From assembly GCF_001005295.1 (NCBI RefSeq), contig NZ_LBMK01000001.1, positions 382,735 to 428,917 of the forward strand: a DNA stretch of 46,183 nt, read 5' to 3'. Positions 9,025 to 18,302 of the stretch are shown piece by piece. The translations under genes and the position numbers were made by a program. Under the pieces are notes generated by a model, which was given only the letters and a program-made list of their open reading frames with translations, made no database searches and was not told where the DNA came from. Each line of letters starts with the position of its first letter. The stretch's first letter is position 1. Source of the DNA: Streptomyces yangpuensis (GTDB lineage Bacteria > Actinomycetota > Actinomycetes > Streptomycetales > Streptomycetaceae).

Positions 9025-9345
9025 GTGTACGCCATCGTGCGCAGCGGTGGTCGCCAGCACAAGGTTGCTGTCGGCGACATCGTTGAGGTTGACAAGATTT
9101 CCACTGCCAAGGTTGGCGACACGGTCGAGCTCTCGACCCTGCTCGTTGTCGACGGCGACGCCGTGACCAGCGACCCGTGGGTCCTGGCCGGCATCAAGGT
9201 CACGGCCGAGGTCGTGGACCACCACAAGGGCGCCAAGATCGACATCCTGCGCTACAAGAACAAGACCGGCTACCGCCGTCGCCAGGGTCACCGCCAGCAG
9301 TACACGGCGATCAAGGTCACCGGTATCCCCGCGGCTGCGAAGTAA
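9025..9345 (+). CDS. rplU: 50S ribosomal protein L21
   Basis: A 106-residue protein starting [14 protein letters not shown], the typical L21 N-terminus, and ending with the [17 protein letters not shown] region conserved in bacterial L21. It binds 23S rRNA in the large subunit. The start is GTG at 9025 behind the purine run GAGAGAGA. It is the first gene of the rplU-rpmA operon, with 13 nt to rpmA. In many actinobacteria the RNase E/G gene lies directly upstream; here the upstream neighbour is instead the RHS/immunity unit, so the junction may mark an island edge. Transcription should come from the promoter at 8851-8879. Confidence 0.97.
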   Translation: MYAIVRSGGRQHKVAVGDIVEVDKISTAKVGDTVELSTLLVVDGDAVTSDPWVLAGIKVTAEVVDHHKGAKIDILRYKNKTGYRRRQGHRQQYTAIKVTGIPAAAK

Positions 9346-9358
9346 GAGGGACTGAGAC

Positions 9359-9613
9359 ATGGCACACAAGAAGGGCGCATCGTCCACCCGGAACGGGCGC
9401 GACTCCAATGCCCAGCGGCTCGGCGTGAAGCGCTTCGGCGGTCAGGTCGTCTCCGCCGGCGAGATCCTCGTCCGCCAGCGCGGCACCCACTTCCACCCGG
9501 GCTCGGGTGTCGGTCGTGGTGGCGACGACACGCTGTTCGCGCTGCAGGCCGGTTCCGTGCAGTTCGGCACGCACCGTGGCCGCAAGGTCGTCAACATCGT
9601 TCCGGCCGCCTGA
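9359..9613 (+). CDS. rpmA: 50S ribosomal protein L27
   Basis: An 84-residue basic protein with the diagnostic L27 start [28 protein letters not shown] and the [10 protein letters not shown] segment. The L27 N-terminal tail reaches the peptidyl-transferase centre and contacts tRNA. There is no N-terminal extension of the Firmicutes type, which needs protease trimming; the protein starts directly at MAHKKG. It is cotranscribed with rplU, 13 nt downstream, with AGGGACTGAGAC ahead of the ATG. A large two-part hairpin 33 nt after the stop closes the operon ahead of obgE. Confidence 0.97.
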   Translation: MAHKKGASSTRNGRDSNAQRLGVKRFGGQVVSAGEILVRQRGTHFHPGSGVGRGGDDTLFALQAGSVQFGTHRGRKVVNIVPAA

Positions 9614-9646
9614 TCCAGCTTCGGCTGATCGAGCGTTCGTAACTTC

Positions 9647-9703
9647 CCGAGGGCGGATCTCAGCTCTTCCCGGCTCAGGCCGGGAAGAGAGGTCCGCCCT
9701 CGG
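9647..9703 (+). terminator. Two-storey hairpin between rpmA and obgE
   Basis: An outer 11-bp stem (9647-9657 with 9693-9703) encloses an inner 11-bp stem (9664-9674 with 9679-9689) with a TCAG loop. All pairs are perfect. It is the terminator or attenuator of the rplU-rpmA operon and leaves only 86 nt to obgE, so obgE is expressed either by read-through or from a promoter in 9704-9770. Confidence 0.8.
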
Positions 9704-9789
9704 CGCGTTGTCCCATAGACACGTTTAATGGCAGCAAGGCCTGCCACCGGACATTCCGGACTATCACCGCTGTATCTGGAGGAACAACC

Positions 9790-11235
9790 ATGACCACCTT
9801 CGTGGACCGCGTCGAGCTGCACGTCGCCGCGGGTAACGGAGGCCACGGCTGCGCCTCCGTTCACCGGGAGAAGTTCAAGCCGCTCGGCGGCCCCGACGGC
9901 GGCAACGGCGGCCGTGGCGGCGACGTCATCCTGGTGGTGGAGCAGGCGATCACCACCCTGCTGGACTACCACCACAGCCCGCACCGCAAGGCCACCAACG
10001 GCAAGCCCGGCGAGGGCGGCAACCGCTCCGGCAAGGACGGCCAGGACCTGATCCTGCCCGTTCCGGACGGCACCGTCGTTCTCGACAAGCAGGGCAACGT
10101 GCTCGCCGACCTCGTCGGCCAGGGGACCACCTACGTGGCCGCCGAGGGCGGCCGCGGCGGCCTCGGCAACGCCGCGCTCGCCTCCGCCCGCCGCAAGGCC
10201 CCCGGCTTCGCCCTCCTCGGCGTCCCCGGCACCACCGGCGACATCGTGCTGGAGCTCAAGACCGTCGCGGACGTGGCGCTGGTCGGCTTCCCGAGCGCCG
10301 GCAAGTCCTCGCTGATCTCGGTGCTCTCCTCCGCCAAGCCGAAGATCGCGGACTACCCCTTCACCACCCTCGTCCCGAACCTGGGCGTCGTCACCGCCGG
10401 CTCGACCGTCTACACGATCGCCGACGTCCCGGGCCTGATCCCCGGCGCCAGCCAGGGCAGGGGCCTCGGCCTGGAGTTCCTGCGGCACGTCGAGCGCTGC
10501 TCGGTGCTCGTGCACGTCCTGGACACGGCCACCCTGGAGACCGACCGCGACCCGATCGCCGACCTCGACGTCATCGAGGAGGAGCTCAAGCTCTACGGCG
10601 GCGGCCTGGAGAAGCGCCCGCGTCTCGTCGTCCTCAACAAGGTCGACATCCCCGACGGCCAGGAGCTCGCCGACATGGTGCGCCCCGACCTGGAGGCGCG
10701 CGGCTACAAGGTCTTCGAGGTCTCCGCTGTCGCCCGTACGGGCCTGAAGGAGCTCTCCTACTTCCTCGCCGAGGTCATCGCCAAGGCCCGCGCCCGCAAG
10801 CCGAAGGAGGAGGCGACCCGTATCGTCATCCGCCCGAAGGCCGTGGACGACGCCGGCTTCACCGTCGCCTACGACGAGGCCGAGGACGTTTACGTGGTGC
10901 GCGGCGAGAAGCCGGAGCGCTGGGTCCGCCAGACCGACTTCAACAACGACGAGGCCGTCGGCTACCTGGCCGACCGGCTCAACCGCCTCGGTGTCGAGGA
11001 CGCGCTCAAGAAGGCCGGCGCCCGCGCCGGTGACGGCGTCGCCATCGGCTCCGACGAGAACGCGGTCGTCTTCGACTGGGAGCCGACCATGATGGCCGGT
11101 GCCGAGATGCTGGGCCGCCGCGGTGAGGACCACCGCATGGAGGCGCCGCGCCCGGCCACCCAGCGCCGCAAGGAGAAGGAAGCCAAGCGCGGGGACTCGG
11201 CGCAGAAGGAGTACGACGAGTTCCGGCCGTTCTAG
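9790..11235 (+). CDS. obgE: GTPase Obg/CgtA
   Basis: A 481-residue GTPase. Residues 1-157 form the glycine-rich Obg fold ([26 protein letters not shown]). The G domain follows: G1 GFPSAGKSS at 166-174, switch segment [12 protein letters not shown]3 [11 protein letters not shown]4 NKVD at 283-286, G5 SAVAR. Residues about 345-425 are the C-terminal OCT domain found in Gram-positive Obg proteins, followed by an Arg/Lys/Glu-rich tail. Obg binds the 50S subunit, acts late in ribosome assembly and responds to GTP/ppGpp; in S. coelicolor it also affects aerial mycelium formation (family knowledge). The RBS GGAGGAAC precedes the ATG. Its position after rplU-rpmA is the widely conserved arrangement. 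Confidence 0.97.
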   Translation: MTTFVDRVELHVAAGNGGHGCASVHREKFKPLGGPDGGNGGRGGDVILVVEQAITTLLDYHHSPHRKATNGKPGEGGNRSGKDGQDLILPVPDGTVVLDKQGNVLADLVGQGTTYVAAEGGRGGLGNAALASARRKAPGFALLGVPGTTGDIVLELKTVADVALVGFPSAGKSSLISVLSSAKPKIADYPFTTLVPNLGVVTAGSTVYTIADVPGLIPGASQGRGLGLEFLRHVERCSVLVHVLDTATLETDRDPIADLDVIEEELKLYGGGLEKRPRLVVLNKVDIPDGQELADMVRPDLEARGYKVFEVSAVARTGLKELSYFLAEVIAKARARKPKEEATRIVIRPKAVDDAGFTVAYDEAEDVYVVRGEKPERWVRQTDFNNDEAVGYLADRLNRLGVEDALKKAGARAGDGVAIGSDENAVVFDWEPTMMAGAEMLGRRGEDHRMEAPRPATQRRKEKEAKRGDSAQKEYDEFRPF

Positions 11236-11281
11236 GGGGTGTCCGCCCGGAGGGTTTGAAGGCGTCTTTATACGGGTCGCC

Positions 11282-11294
11282 TAGGATCCTCCGG
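11282..11294 (+). promoter_or_regulatory. -10 box of a leaderless promoter for the GT2 gene
   Basis: TAGGAT at 11282-11287 lies 7 nt before the GTG at 11295, so transcription should start at or next to the first codon. There is no Shine-Dalgarno sequence before the GTG. TTGAAG at 11256-11261 is a possible -35, but its 20-nt spacing is too long to be convincing. Confidence 0.5.
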
Positions 11295-12911
11295 GTGAAC
11301 AGCAGCAACCTCCCCACGGTCTCCGTCGTGGTCATCGCGTACAACGACGCCGGGCTCGTGGGCGAGGCCGTCTCCTCGGCCCTCGCCCAGGGCCCGGTGG
11401 TCGCCGAGGTCATCGCGGTGAACGACGCCTCCTCCGACGGCACCGCGCGGGTGCTGGACGAGCTGGCCTCCGTCCATCCCCGCCTCAAGGTCGTGCACCG
11501 GACGGAGAACAGCGGCGGGTGCGGCACCCCCCGCAACGACGGGATCGCCGCGGCCTCCGGCCGGTACGTGCTCTTCCTCGACAGCGACGACATCCTGCCG
11601 CCGGGCGCGGCGGACGCCCTGGTGCGCACCGCCGAGAAGCACAACGCCCCGGTCACCGTCGGCGCGGCCGTACGGCGCGAGCTGCCCCAGCACCACGACG
11701 TGCCGTGGATGCCCGGTCTCTACACCCCGGGCGACGTCATCGAGCGCCCGGCGGACCGGCCCGAGATCGTCCGCGACACCCTCTGCGTCAACAAGCTCTA
11801 CGAGCGCGCCTTCCTGGAGGAGCACGGCCTGCGCTTCCCGGACGGCCGCTTCATCTACGAGGACTTCGTCTTCACCTCCCGCGTGCTGGCCGCGGCCCCC
11901 CGCATCGCCGTCACCGGCGACCTCGTCTACGTCTGGCACGTGCGCCGCAGCGCTGCCCAGGTGTCGATCTCCCTGGACCGCAAGGACGTCGGGAACTGGC
12001 GCTTCCGCATCGAGGCCCACCGCACGGCCGCCCGGACCCTCGCCGCGGCCTCCCCGGTCCTCGGCAGCGCCTGCCAGGTGAAGTTCCTGGAGTACGACCT
12101 GCGCATGTACCTGCGCGAGCTCGGCACGGACCCCGACTACCGGGCCGCCTGGTGGACCCTCACCCGCGAGTACCTCGACACCTTCGCCGAGGCGGACGTC
12201 GAGGCGGCCGCGGCCCACGCCCGCTGGATCGTCCGGGTGCTGCGCGCCACCGCGGCGCCGCCCGCCGACGTCGAGCGGCTCACCCGCCTGGCCGCGCAGC
12301 CGCCGCGCCTGCTGCCCCCGTACGCCCTCGGCGCCTCCGGCGAGCCGGTGTGGAGCGAGGACCTCCCCGTCGAGCTGGACGGCCTGCCGACGCTGCCGGC
12401 CGAGGAGCTGCCCGTCACCGTCGACGCCGAGCCGGCCGGCCGCGGCGCCGTCCGGATCCGCGTGCACGACCTCTACGGACGCCTCGCCGAGGCCGGCCCG
12501 CAGACCGCCCGGCTGAGCTTCATGCCCCGCGCCGGGGGCGAGCCCGTCCTCGCGCACCCCGTCGAGCTGCTGCCCGACCGCAGCGGCGGCTGGACGGCCG
12601 TACTGCCGTTCCGGCTCGCCGACCTGGCCGTCACCGGCCGCCGCCAGGGGCTGCGCAGGATGCAGGCCTGGAACGTCGGGGTGGGCGTGCAGTGTGCCGA
12701 CGGGAGCTCGGTGCACACCTCCCTGCGCCCCCGCGGCCGGCTGCTCCGCCGTCGGGCCCTGCCCAGCAGCCGGTACGGTGTTCTGCTGGCGCAGCCCTAC
12801 CGGACGGGGGCCGGCGCCCTCGCGCTGCGCCTCGCGCCGGGCGCCGAGGGAGCCCTGCAGCTCGTACGCAACCGCCTCCACCGGGCCCGGGCGGCCCGGG
12901 GGGCGGGCTGA
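11295..12911 (+). CDS. GT2-family glycosyltransferase (wall polymer)
   Basis: A 538-residue cytoplasmic protein. Residues 1-230 are a GT-A fold GT2 domain: VSVVVIAYNDA, VNDASSDGT, the NSGGCGTPRN motif and the metal-binding DSDD (LFLDSDD). The C-terminal 300 residues are helical and then beta-rich, and I do not recognise them. The N-terminal half is clearly related to that of the GT2-TagF fusion at 15245-18124 (same NSGGCGxPRN and FLDSDD spacing), but this protein lacks the TagF half. I chose GTG 11295 rather than the in-frame TTG at 11256 because TAGGAT lies 7 nt upstream and the homologous part begins there. It is followed by galE after 59 nt, which may supply its UDP-sugar. Donor and acceptor are unknown; teichoic-type polymer synthesis is inferred from the locus. 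Confidence 0.85.
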   Translation: MNSSNLPTVSVVVIAYNDAGLVGEAVSSALAQGPVVAEVIAVNDASSDGTARVLDELASVHPRLKVVHRTENSGGCGTPRNDGIAAASGRYVLFLDSDDILPPGAADALVRTAEKHNAPVTVGAAVRRELPQHHDVPWMPGLYTPGDVIERPADRPEIVRDTLCVNKLYERAFLEEHGLRFPDGRFIYEDFVFTSRVLAAAPRIAVTGDLVYVWHVRRSAAQVSISLDRKDVGNWRFRIEAHRTAARTLAAASPVLGSACQVKFLEYDLRMYLRELGTDPDYRAAWWTLTREYLDTFAEADVEAAAAHARWIVRVLRATAAPPADVERLTRLAAQPPRLLPPYALGASGEPVWSEDLPVELDGLPTLPAEELPVTVDAEPAGRGAVRIRVHDLYGRLAEAGPQTARLSFMPRAGGEPVLAHPVELLPDRSGGWTAVLPFRLADLAVTGRRQGLRRMQAWNVGVGVQCADGSSVHTSLRPRGRLLRRRALPSSRYGVLLAQPYRTGAGALALRLAPGAEGALQLVRNRLHRARAARGAG

Positions 12912-12970
12912 ACCGGATGCGCCCCGCTGCGCTTTCCCCACCGAAGTCGGACAGGACCAAGGAGATACAC

Positions 12971-13984
12971 ATGACGTTTCTGATCACCGGTGGCGCCGGT
13001 TACATCGGCGCGCACGTCGTCCGCGCGATGCTGCTCGCGGGGGAGGAGGTCGTCGTCCTCGACGACCTGTCCACGGGCAACGAGGACCGCGTCCCGGAGG
13101 GCGTCCCGCTGGTGGTCGGTTCCGTCCTGGACCGGCTGGTGCTGGAGAAGACCATCCGCGAGCACAAGATCACGGGTGTGGTGCACCTGGCGGGCAAGAA
13201 GCAGGTCGGCGAGTCCGTCGAGAAGCCGCTGTACTACTACCACGAGAACGTCCAGGGCCTCACGGTCCTGCTCCAGGCCGTGGCCGACGCGGGCGTGCGC
13301 AACTTCCTCTTCTCCTCCTCCGCCTCCGTGTACGGCATGCCCGACGTGGACCTGGTCACCGAGGACACCCCGTGCGCGCCGCTGAGCCCGTACGGCGAGA
13401 CCAAGCTGGCCGGCGAGTGGCTGGTCCGCGCCGCGGGCAAGGCGCACGGCATCTCCACCGCCTGCCTGCGCTACTTCAACGTGGCGGGCGCCGCGACCCC
13501 GGAGCTCGCGGACACCGGCGTCTTCAACCTGGTGCCGATGGTCTTCGAGCGGTACGACGCCGGCGAGGGCGCCAGGATCTTCGGAGACGACTACCCGACG
13601 CCGGACGGCACCTGCATCCGCGACTACATCCACGTCGAGGACCTGGCGGAGGCCCACGTGGCGGCCGCCCGCAAGCTGGCCGAGTGGGCCGCGGCCGAGG
13701 ACTACAAGGACCTCACCGTCAACATCGGGCGCGGCGAGGGCGTCTCGGTCGCCGAGATGGTCGAGCTCCTGAACAAGGGCACCGGACACGACCGCGCCCC
13801 GGTGATCCTCCCGCGCCGCCCCGGCGACCCGGCGAAGGTCGTGGCCTCCGCCGACAGGATCAACACGGTGCTCGGCTGGAAGGCCCGCCACGACGTCAGC
13901 GAGATGGTCACCTCCGCCTGGGCCGGCTGGGAGGCCAACAAGGTCGCCCGCAAGGACGCGCACCGCGACGTCCACAAGGCCTGA
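12971..13984 (+). CDS. galE: UDP-glucose 4-epimerase (GalE-type SDR)
   Basis: A 337-residue extended short-chain dehydrogenase. It has the Rossmann motif GGAGYIGAHV at residues 6-15, DDLSTG, the catalytic Ser in FSSSASVYG and the YxxxK pair in YGETK. C-terminal GDDYPTPDGTCIRDYIHVEDLAEAH is the standard GalE block. It interconverts UDP-glucose and UDP-galactose (or the GlcNAc/GalNAc pair) with bound NAD+. AAGGAGATACAC gives a very good RBS for the ATG. Its place between a GT2 gene and convergent GT4/TagF genes points to a supply of UDP-galactose or UDP-GalNAc for the wall glycopolymer rather than to Leloir galactose catabolism. There are no galT or galK genes beside it. Substrate specificity cannot be read from the sequence by eye. 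Confidence 0.92.
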   Translation: MTFLITGGAGYIGAHVVRAMLLAGEEVVVLDDLSTGNEDRVPEGVPLVVGSVLDRLVLEKTIREHKITGVVHLAGKKQVGESVEKPLYYYHENVQGLTVLLQAVADAGVRNFLFSSSASVYGMPDVDLVTEDTPCAPLSPYGETKLAGEWLVRAAGKAHGISTACLRYFNVAGAATPELADTGVFNLVPMVFERYDAGEGARIFGDDYPTPDGTCIRDYIHVEDLAEAHVAAARKLAEWAAAEDYKDLTVNIGRGEGVSVAEMVELLNKGTGHDRAPVILPRRPGDPAKVVASADRINTVLGWKARHDVSEMVTSAWAGWEANKVARKDAHRDVHKA

Positions 13985-14005
13985 CGGGTACCGCCCGCCG
14001 TACGA

Positions 14006-14046
14006 CGAAGCCGCCCGCCCGGGGATGTCCGGGACGGGCGGCTTCG
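14006..14046. terminator. Bidirectional terminator between convergent galE and GT4
   Basis: A perfect 12-bp stem (14006-14017 with 14035-14046), with further CCC/GGG pairing inside, lies between the ends of galE and the leftward GT4 gene. It can serve both strands. Confidence 0.8.
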
Positions 14047-14099
14047 CCGTGTCGTGTGCGGCCGTGCCGGCAGCGACCGGCAGCGGTCGTCAGTGACGG

Positions 14100-15248
14100 T
14101 CAGCGCTCCAGGAAGGAGAACAGCTCCTCCCACCGGTCGGTGATCTCGGTGCTGGAGTAGCGCTTCACCGAACGGAAGGCGTTGTCCCCGAGCCGGTCGC
14201 GCAGCTCCCGGTCGGACATCAGCGCGTGCAGATGGCCGGCGAGCTCCATCGTGTTGCCCAGCCGGGCCAGCAGGCCGTCCTCGCCGTGCTCGACGATCTC
14301 CCGTACGCCCGGCGCGCAGTCGAAGGCGGCCGGAGCCACGCCCGCCGCCATCGCCTCCAGCAGCGTGATGGGGAAGCCCTCGGCGCGCGAGGCCTGCGCG
14401 AACACCGAGGCCTCGCGCAGCGCCCCGAGCACGTCGTCGGTGCTGCCCATCCATTCGACACTGTCGTCGAGGCCGAGCGCGGTGCAGTGCGCCCGCAGCG
14501 CCGCCTCCTCCACGCCCGCGCCGTAGATCCGCAGGACCCAGTCGGGGTGGTGCGGGGCGGCGTCCGCCCACGCGTCGAGCAGCAGGTCGACGCCCTTCTC
14601 GAAGGCGAGGCGGCCGACGCTCGCCACGACCTTCCCGGTGCGCGGAGCGGGGGTGTCGGGCATGAAGGGGATCGGATTCGGCATGCTGGCGACGTTCTCC
14701 ATGCCCGCCCGGATCCACAGGTCCGCGTCCTCGGCGGTCAGCACCAGCAGCCGGTCGACCTCCGGGTAGTACCGGCGGACCCGCTCGCCGCGGGTGGACT
14801 TCTGGCTGGCCTCGAACGACTCGTGGCTCATGCCGATGACCGACAGCCCCTTGGTGTCGGCGAGCGCCACCCACTCCATCGCCCACACCTGGGTGACGAT
14901 GACGACCCCGCCCGGACGGGCCCCGCGCAGCAGCTCGCTCAGCCGGTCCGCCTTGACCCGCATCTGCGCCCGGCGGGCCGCCTGGCGGCGCCGCTCGGGC
15001 GCGTTCAGCCGGCCCTTGATGCCGCGCAGCCGGCGCGCCGACGGCGGGTGGGCCTCGTACAGCGTGGTCGTCGCGTAGGGAAGGTCCTGCGGCAGCTTCT
15101 GCCGGATCTCCTCGGCGACCGGGGCGATGCCGACGACGTGCACCCTGTGCCCGCGGTCGGTGAACTGCCGGGCCATCTGGTGCGACCAGGTGGTCACGCC
15201 GCCGATCTCGTCGACGCTGTTGGAGACGATGAAGATGTCCCGGCTCAC
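14100..15248 (-). CDS. GT4-family glycosyltransferase
   Basis: A 382-residue GT-B fold enzyme. The N-terminus has the acceptor-side pattern SNSVDEIGGVTTWSHQMA. The C-terminal half has the GT4 donor-site features VGRLAFEKGVDLLLDAW, LRIYGAG and the E-x7-E motif in the segment RAEGFPITLLEAMAAG. The GTG at 15248 overlaps the TGA of the upstream GT2-TagF gene by 4 nt (GTGA), so the two are translationally coupled and should act together. The open frame continues upstream to 16769, but that is a shadow of the TagF gene. The family transfers sugar from a nucleotide-sugar donor. Given the coupling with a TagF-like enzyme, a role in decorating or initiating a wall teichoic-acid-like polymer is the best inference. 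Confidence 0.9.
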   Translation of the reverse strand: MSRDIFIVSNSVDEIGGVTTWSHQMARQFTDRGHRVHVVGIAPVAEEIRQKLPQDLPYATTTLYEAHPPSARRLRGIKGRLNAPERRRQAARRAQMRVKADRLSELLRGARPGGVVIVTQVWAMEWVALADTKGLSVIGMSHESFEASQKSTRGERVRRYYPEVDRLLVLTAEDADLWIRAGMENVASMPNPIPFMPDTPAPRTGKVVASVGRLAFEKGVDLLLDAWADAAPHHPDWVLRIYGAGVEEAALRAHCTALGLDDSVEWMGSTDDVLGALREASVFAQASRAEGFPITLLEAMAAGVAPAAFDCAPGVREIVEHGEDGLLARLGNTMELAGHLHALMSDRELRDRLGDNAFRSVKRYSSTEITDRWEELFSFLER

Positions 15249-18124
15249 TTGCCGCTCCCGGTGAAGAACTTCTCGACGATTCTGCGGGCCGCGTCCCCGC
15301 GGTCGTACTCGCCGAACTCGGTGAGGAAACGCTGCCGCGCCTCCGCGTACTTGGCGTCCGCCTCCTCGAAGGCCGCCAGTGCCTGCAGGAGTTCGTCGGC
15401 GGTCGCCACCACCGGGCCCGGAGCCTTCTCCTTCAGGTCGAAGTACGTGCCGCGGATGTCGGTGGCGTACTTCTCGTAGTCGTACGCGAAGAACACCATC
15501 GGCCGGTCCAGGACCGCGTAGTCGAACATCACGGACGAGTAGTCGGTGATCAGTCCGTCGGCGAGGGCCAGCAGCGGGGTGATGTCGTGGTGCCGTGACA
15601 CGTCGACGACCCGGCCGGCGACCGACGGCGGCAGCGAGACGCTGTTGAGGTAGTGGGTCCGCACCAGCAGCGTGAAGCGGTCGCCGAGCCGGTCCGCGAA
15701 CTCCTCCACGTCGAAGGGGAAGGTGAAGCCCTCCACCGCGCCGTCCGCGCCCGCCCGGAAGGTCGGCGCGTACAGCAGCACCTTCTTGTCCGGGTCGATG
15801 CCCAGTTCCGCGGCGAGGGCGCCGCGGACCCGCTCGCCGCTGTCGACCTCGGCCCGGTGCGCCTCGACGAGGGCGTCGTTGCGCGGGTAGCCCGTGCGCA
15901 GCAGTACCTCGTCGCGCAGCCGGAAGCCCTTGGCGAGGGTGCGGGCGTCGTGCTCGGAGCGGATCAGGAAGTGGTCGAAGCGGTCGACGGCCGCCTGGAA
16001 GCGGGCCTGCCCGGCCCGGCCCTGCGCCTTGGTACGGGGCTCGTGGAAGCCCATCCGCTTGAGCGCGGAGCCGTGCCAGGTCTGGATGTACGTGGTGCCC
16101 GGCCGCTTGGCGAGGGCCAGCGGGAAGCCCTGGTTGTCGATCCAGAACTCGGCCTGGGCCAGGGCGCGCAGGTACTGCCAGCTCCAGCGCTTGACCAGGG
16201 TGGCCTCCTTCGGGAAGCCGGTGGGCTTGGCGCCCGCGTACGACCAGATCGCCTCGAAGGGCACGCCCTGGCGGACCATCTCCTCGTAGACGGCCTTCGG
16301 GCTGTCGCTGTACTGCTTGCCCATGTGGCTCTCGAAGACGACCGTGCCCTTCTTGATCGGCAGCTTCGAGAAGACCTCGTGGTAGATCTTCACCTTCTGC
16401 TCGCCGGAGCCCATGTTCCGGCGGGCCCGCAGCGCCTTGCGCAGCCCCCGCTTGACCACCCCGGCCGCCTTGCCCTGTATGGCGTTGTTGATCAGCGACT
16501 GGGTGCGGACGGCGGCGGCGCCCTCGGCGGTCAGGACGTAGGAGAGGTTGCCCTTCTTGGTCATCTCCGCCGCGAAGCGGTCGGAGACCAGACGGGTCAG
16601 CCGCGGCCGGACGCGCAGCCGGGCCGCCGAGTCCAGGTCGAGGCCGCCGACCGAGACGCGGGTGATGATCTTCTCGCCGCCGGCGGTCAGTCTGAGGCGG
16701 ACGTCCCAGACGGCGTCGATGATGCCGAGGGGGCGGACGGTGCCGCCGATGTCGGCCGTGGTGCGCCACTCGATCGTGTCACCGGCGTGGCGCACGGTTG
16801 CCACCGGGAAGCTGAAGGAACGCACGCCGACCTGGCGGCGGGCCCGGAGCTCCAGCGTGGCCTTCAGCTCGGCGTCGTCGGCGATGCGGCCCAGCGGGTT
16901 CACGACGGTGCCGGACAGCGTGACGGTGCCGCGGCCGTCGTCCTCGTAGGAGGTGAGGCGGTTGCCCAGGGTGAGGGAGGGGAGCGGGGTGGTGTGGAAG
17001 CCCTGCTCGGTGACGTCCAGTATCCGGCGGGCCTCGGCGGCGTCGGGGCCGTCGAGGTGCTGTGCGCACCAGTAGACGCGGCCGTCGCGCTCGGCGAGCG
17101 GGGAGGTCAGCCGACCCTTGTTGATCATGGCGTCGGCGGCCGGGAGCAGGTTGTCCCAGTCCTCCTTGCCCAGCAGGTACGCGCAGATCGCCTGGAGGTG
17201 CGTGACGTGCTCGTACGCCTCCGGGTCGATGCCGGCGAGGTAGCCGTTGGCGAGGCCCGCGAACTCCTGGCGGTACTCGTCGCTCAGCAGCGGCAGGTCG
17301 CGCAGGTGCAGGACCAGGTCGTGCTTGAGGAACTTGGCGTCCTTGGCGGACTTGATGTCCGTGTGGCCCTTGGCCGCCAGCAGCTCGTCGACACGCCGGT
17401 GGATCTCCATCCGGTGGACGAAGTTCGCGATCTCGTGGCGCCGGTTGCTGATCGACTTGGCCGCGGCCTTCTCGACCACGTTCCAGAAGTACACGTGGTT
17501 GGGGATCAGCGTGATCCGCCGGGCCGCCACGTACGCCTGCGCGGAGAACAGCAGGTCCTCGTAGTGGATGCCGACCGGGAACTCCAGGCCCTGCTCCAGC
17601 AGGAACGCACGCCGGTAGCACTTGTTGGTGGAGAGCGTGTCGTAGACCAGCAGGTCCGGGAACTCGGTGATCGACTCCAGCGTGCGGGTGTGCGCGTAGA
17701 TCCAGGGGTACCACTCGGTGGTCTTGCCCCACCGGTTGTCGAGGTGCACGCGTACGCACATGCCCGAGACCAGGTCGGAGCCGGTCCGCTCGGCGGCGGC
17801 CAGCATGTTCCGGCAGGCGTTGCGCTCCAGCACGTCGTCGCTGTCCAGGAACATCACGTACGTTCCGGTCGCCTGCTGGATGCCGTGGTTGCGCGGCGCA
17901 CCGCAGCCGCCGCTGTTCTGCGGCAGCTGGAAGGCACGCACCCTCCCCGGGTGCGCGGACTCGAGTTCCTGGGCGACCGCGAAGGAGCGGTCCTGGCTGC
18001 AGTCGTCGACGATCACGACCTCGACACCCTGAAGTGTCTGGTCGAGAACCGACTGGACTGCTGTCGACAGACGCTCTGCGTCGTTGTAGACGATGACGAC
18101 CACGGAGACGTCGGGCACGTGCAC
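15245..18124 (-). CDS. Bifunctional GT2 glycosyltransferase / CDP-glycerol glycerophosphotransferase (TagF-like)
   Basis: A 959-residue fusion. Residues 1-230 are a GT2 domain (VSVVVIVYNDA, VDDCSQD, NSGGCGAPRN, MFLDSDD). Residues about 240-540 are a helical then beta-rich linker. Residues about 560-955 match the TagF/TagB glycerophosphotransferase domain: TWHGSALKRMGF, IRSEHDARTL, TGYPRND, LLYAPTFR, ITDYSSVMFDYA, RPMVFFAYDYEKY. TagF-type enzymes are peripheral membrane proteins that polymerise polyol-phosphate onto a lipid-linked primer. The combination suggests alternating sugar and polyol- or sugar-phosphate transfer. Start GTG 18124 follows AAGGGA; an in-frame GTG two codons later is possible. 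It is coupled to the GT4 gene by a 4-nt overlap. The 178 nt to the divergent GT2 gene at 18303 must hold both promoters, but I cannot assign clear boxes there. In S. coelicolor the syntenic genes have been linked to a teichulosonic/poly-diglycosylphosphate polymer (recall). Confidence 0.9.
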   Translation of the reverse strand: MHVPDVSVVVIVYNDAERLSTAVQSVLDQTLQGVEVVIVDDCSQDRSFAVAQELESAHPGRVRAFQLPQNSGGCGAPRNHGIQQATGTYVMFLDSDDVLERNACRNMLAAAERTGSDLVSGMCVRVHLDNRWGKTTEWYPWIYAHTRTLESITEFPDLLVYDTLSTNKCYRRAFLLEQGLEFPVGIHYEDLLFSAQAYVAARRITLIPNHVYFWNVVEKAAAKSISNRRHEIANFVHRMEIHRRVDELLAAKGHTDIKSAKDAKFLKHDLVLHLRDLPLLSDEYRQEFAGLANGYLAGIDPEAYEHVTHLQAICAYLLGKEDWDNLLPAADAMINKGRLTSPLAERDGRVYWCAQHLDGPDAAEARRILDVTEQGFHTTPLPSLTLGNRLTSYEDDGRGTVTLSGTVVNPLGRIADDAELKATLELRARRQVGVRSFSFPVATVRHAGDTIEWRTTADIGGTVRPLGIIDAVWDVRLRLTAGGEKIITRVSVGGLDLDSAARLRVRPRLTRLVSDRFAAEMTKKGNLSYVLTAEGAAAVRTQSLINNAIQGKAAGVVKRGLRKALRARRNMGSGEQKVKIYHEVFSKLPIKKGTVVFESHMGKQYSDSPKAVYEEMVRQGVPFEAIWSYAGAKPTGFPKEATLVKRWSWQYLRALAQAEFWIDNQGFPLALAKRPGTTYIQTWHGSALKRMGFHEPRTKAQGRAGQARFQAAVDRFDHFLIRSEHDARTLAKGFRLRDEVLLRTGYPRNDALVEAHRAEVDSGERVRGALAAELGIDPDKKVLLYAPTFRAGADGAVEGFTFPFDVEEFADRLGDRFTLLVRTHYLNSVSLPPSVAGRVVDVSRHHDITPLLALADGLITDYSSVMFDYAVLDRPMVFFAYDYEKYATDIRGTYFDLKEKAPGPVVATADELLQALAAFEEADAKYAEARQRFLTEFGEYDRGDAARRIVEKFFTGSGK

Positions 18125-18302
18125 CTCGATCCCTTCGTTTCGTTCCGCTCATTCCGCTTATCCCGTCAAAGCTACCGTGTGCCGCCCTCGGCTCAGGCAG
18201 GGCGACTCTCGGCAGCCCCTCGCCGTGCATACTTCTAAGGAAGAGGTGAGAGGCGGGTCCGGTCGCCGACAATCACCCGTTCGGATCCAGCAGGAAGTGT
18301 CC

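Noticed and set aside
14100..16769. Single 889-residue minus-strand glycosyltransferase
   Set aside because: The part upstream of 15248 is an out-of-frame shadow of the TagF gene. The real GT4 starts at GTG 15248, overlapping the TagF stop by 4 nt.
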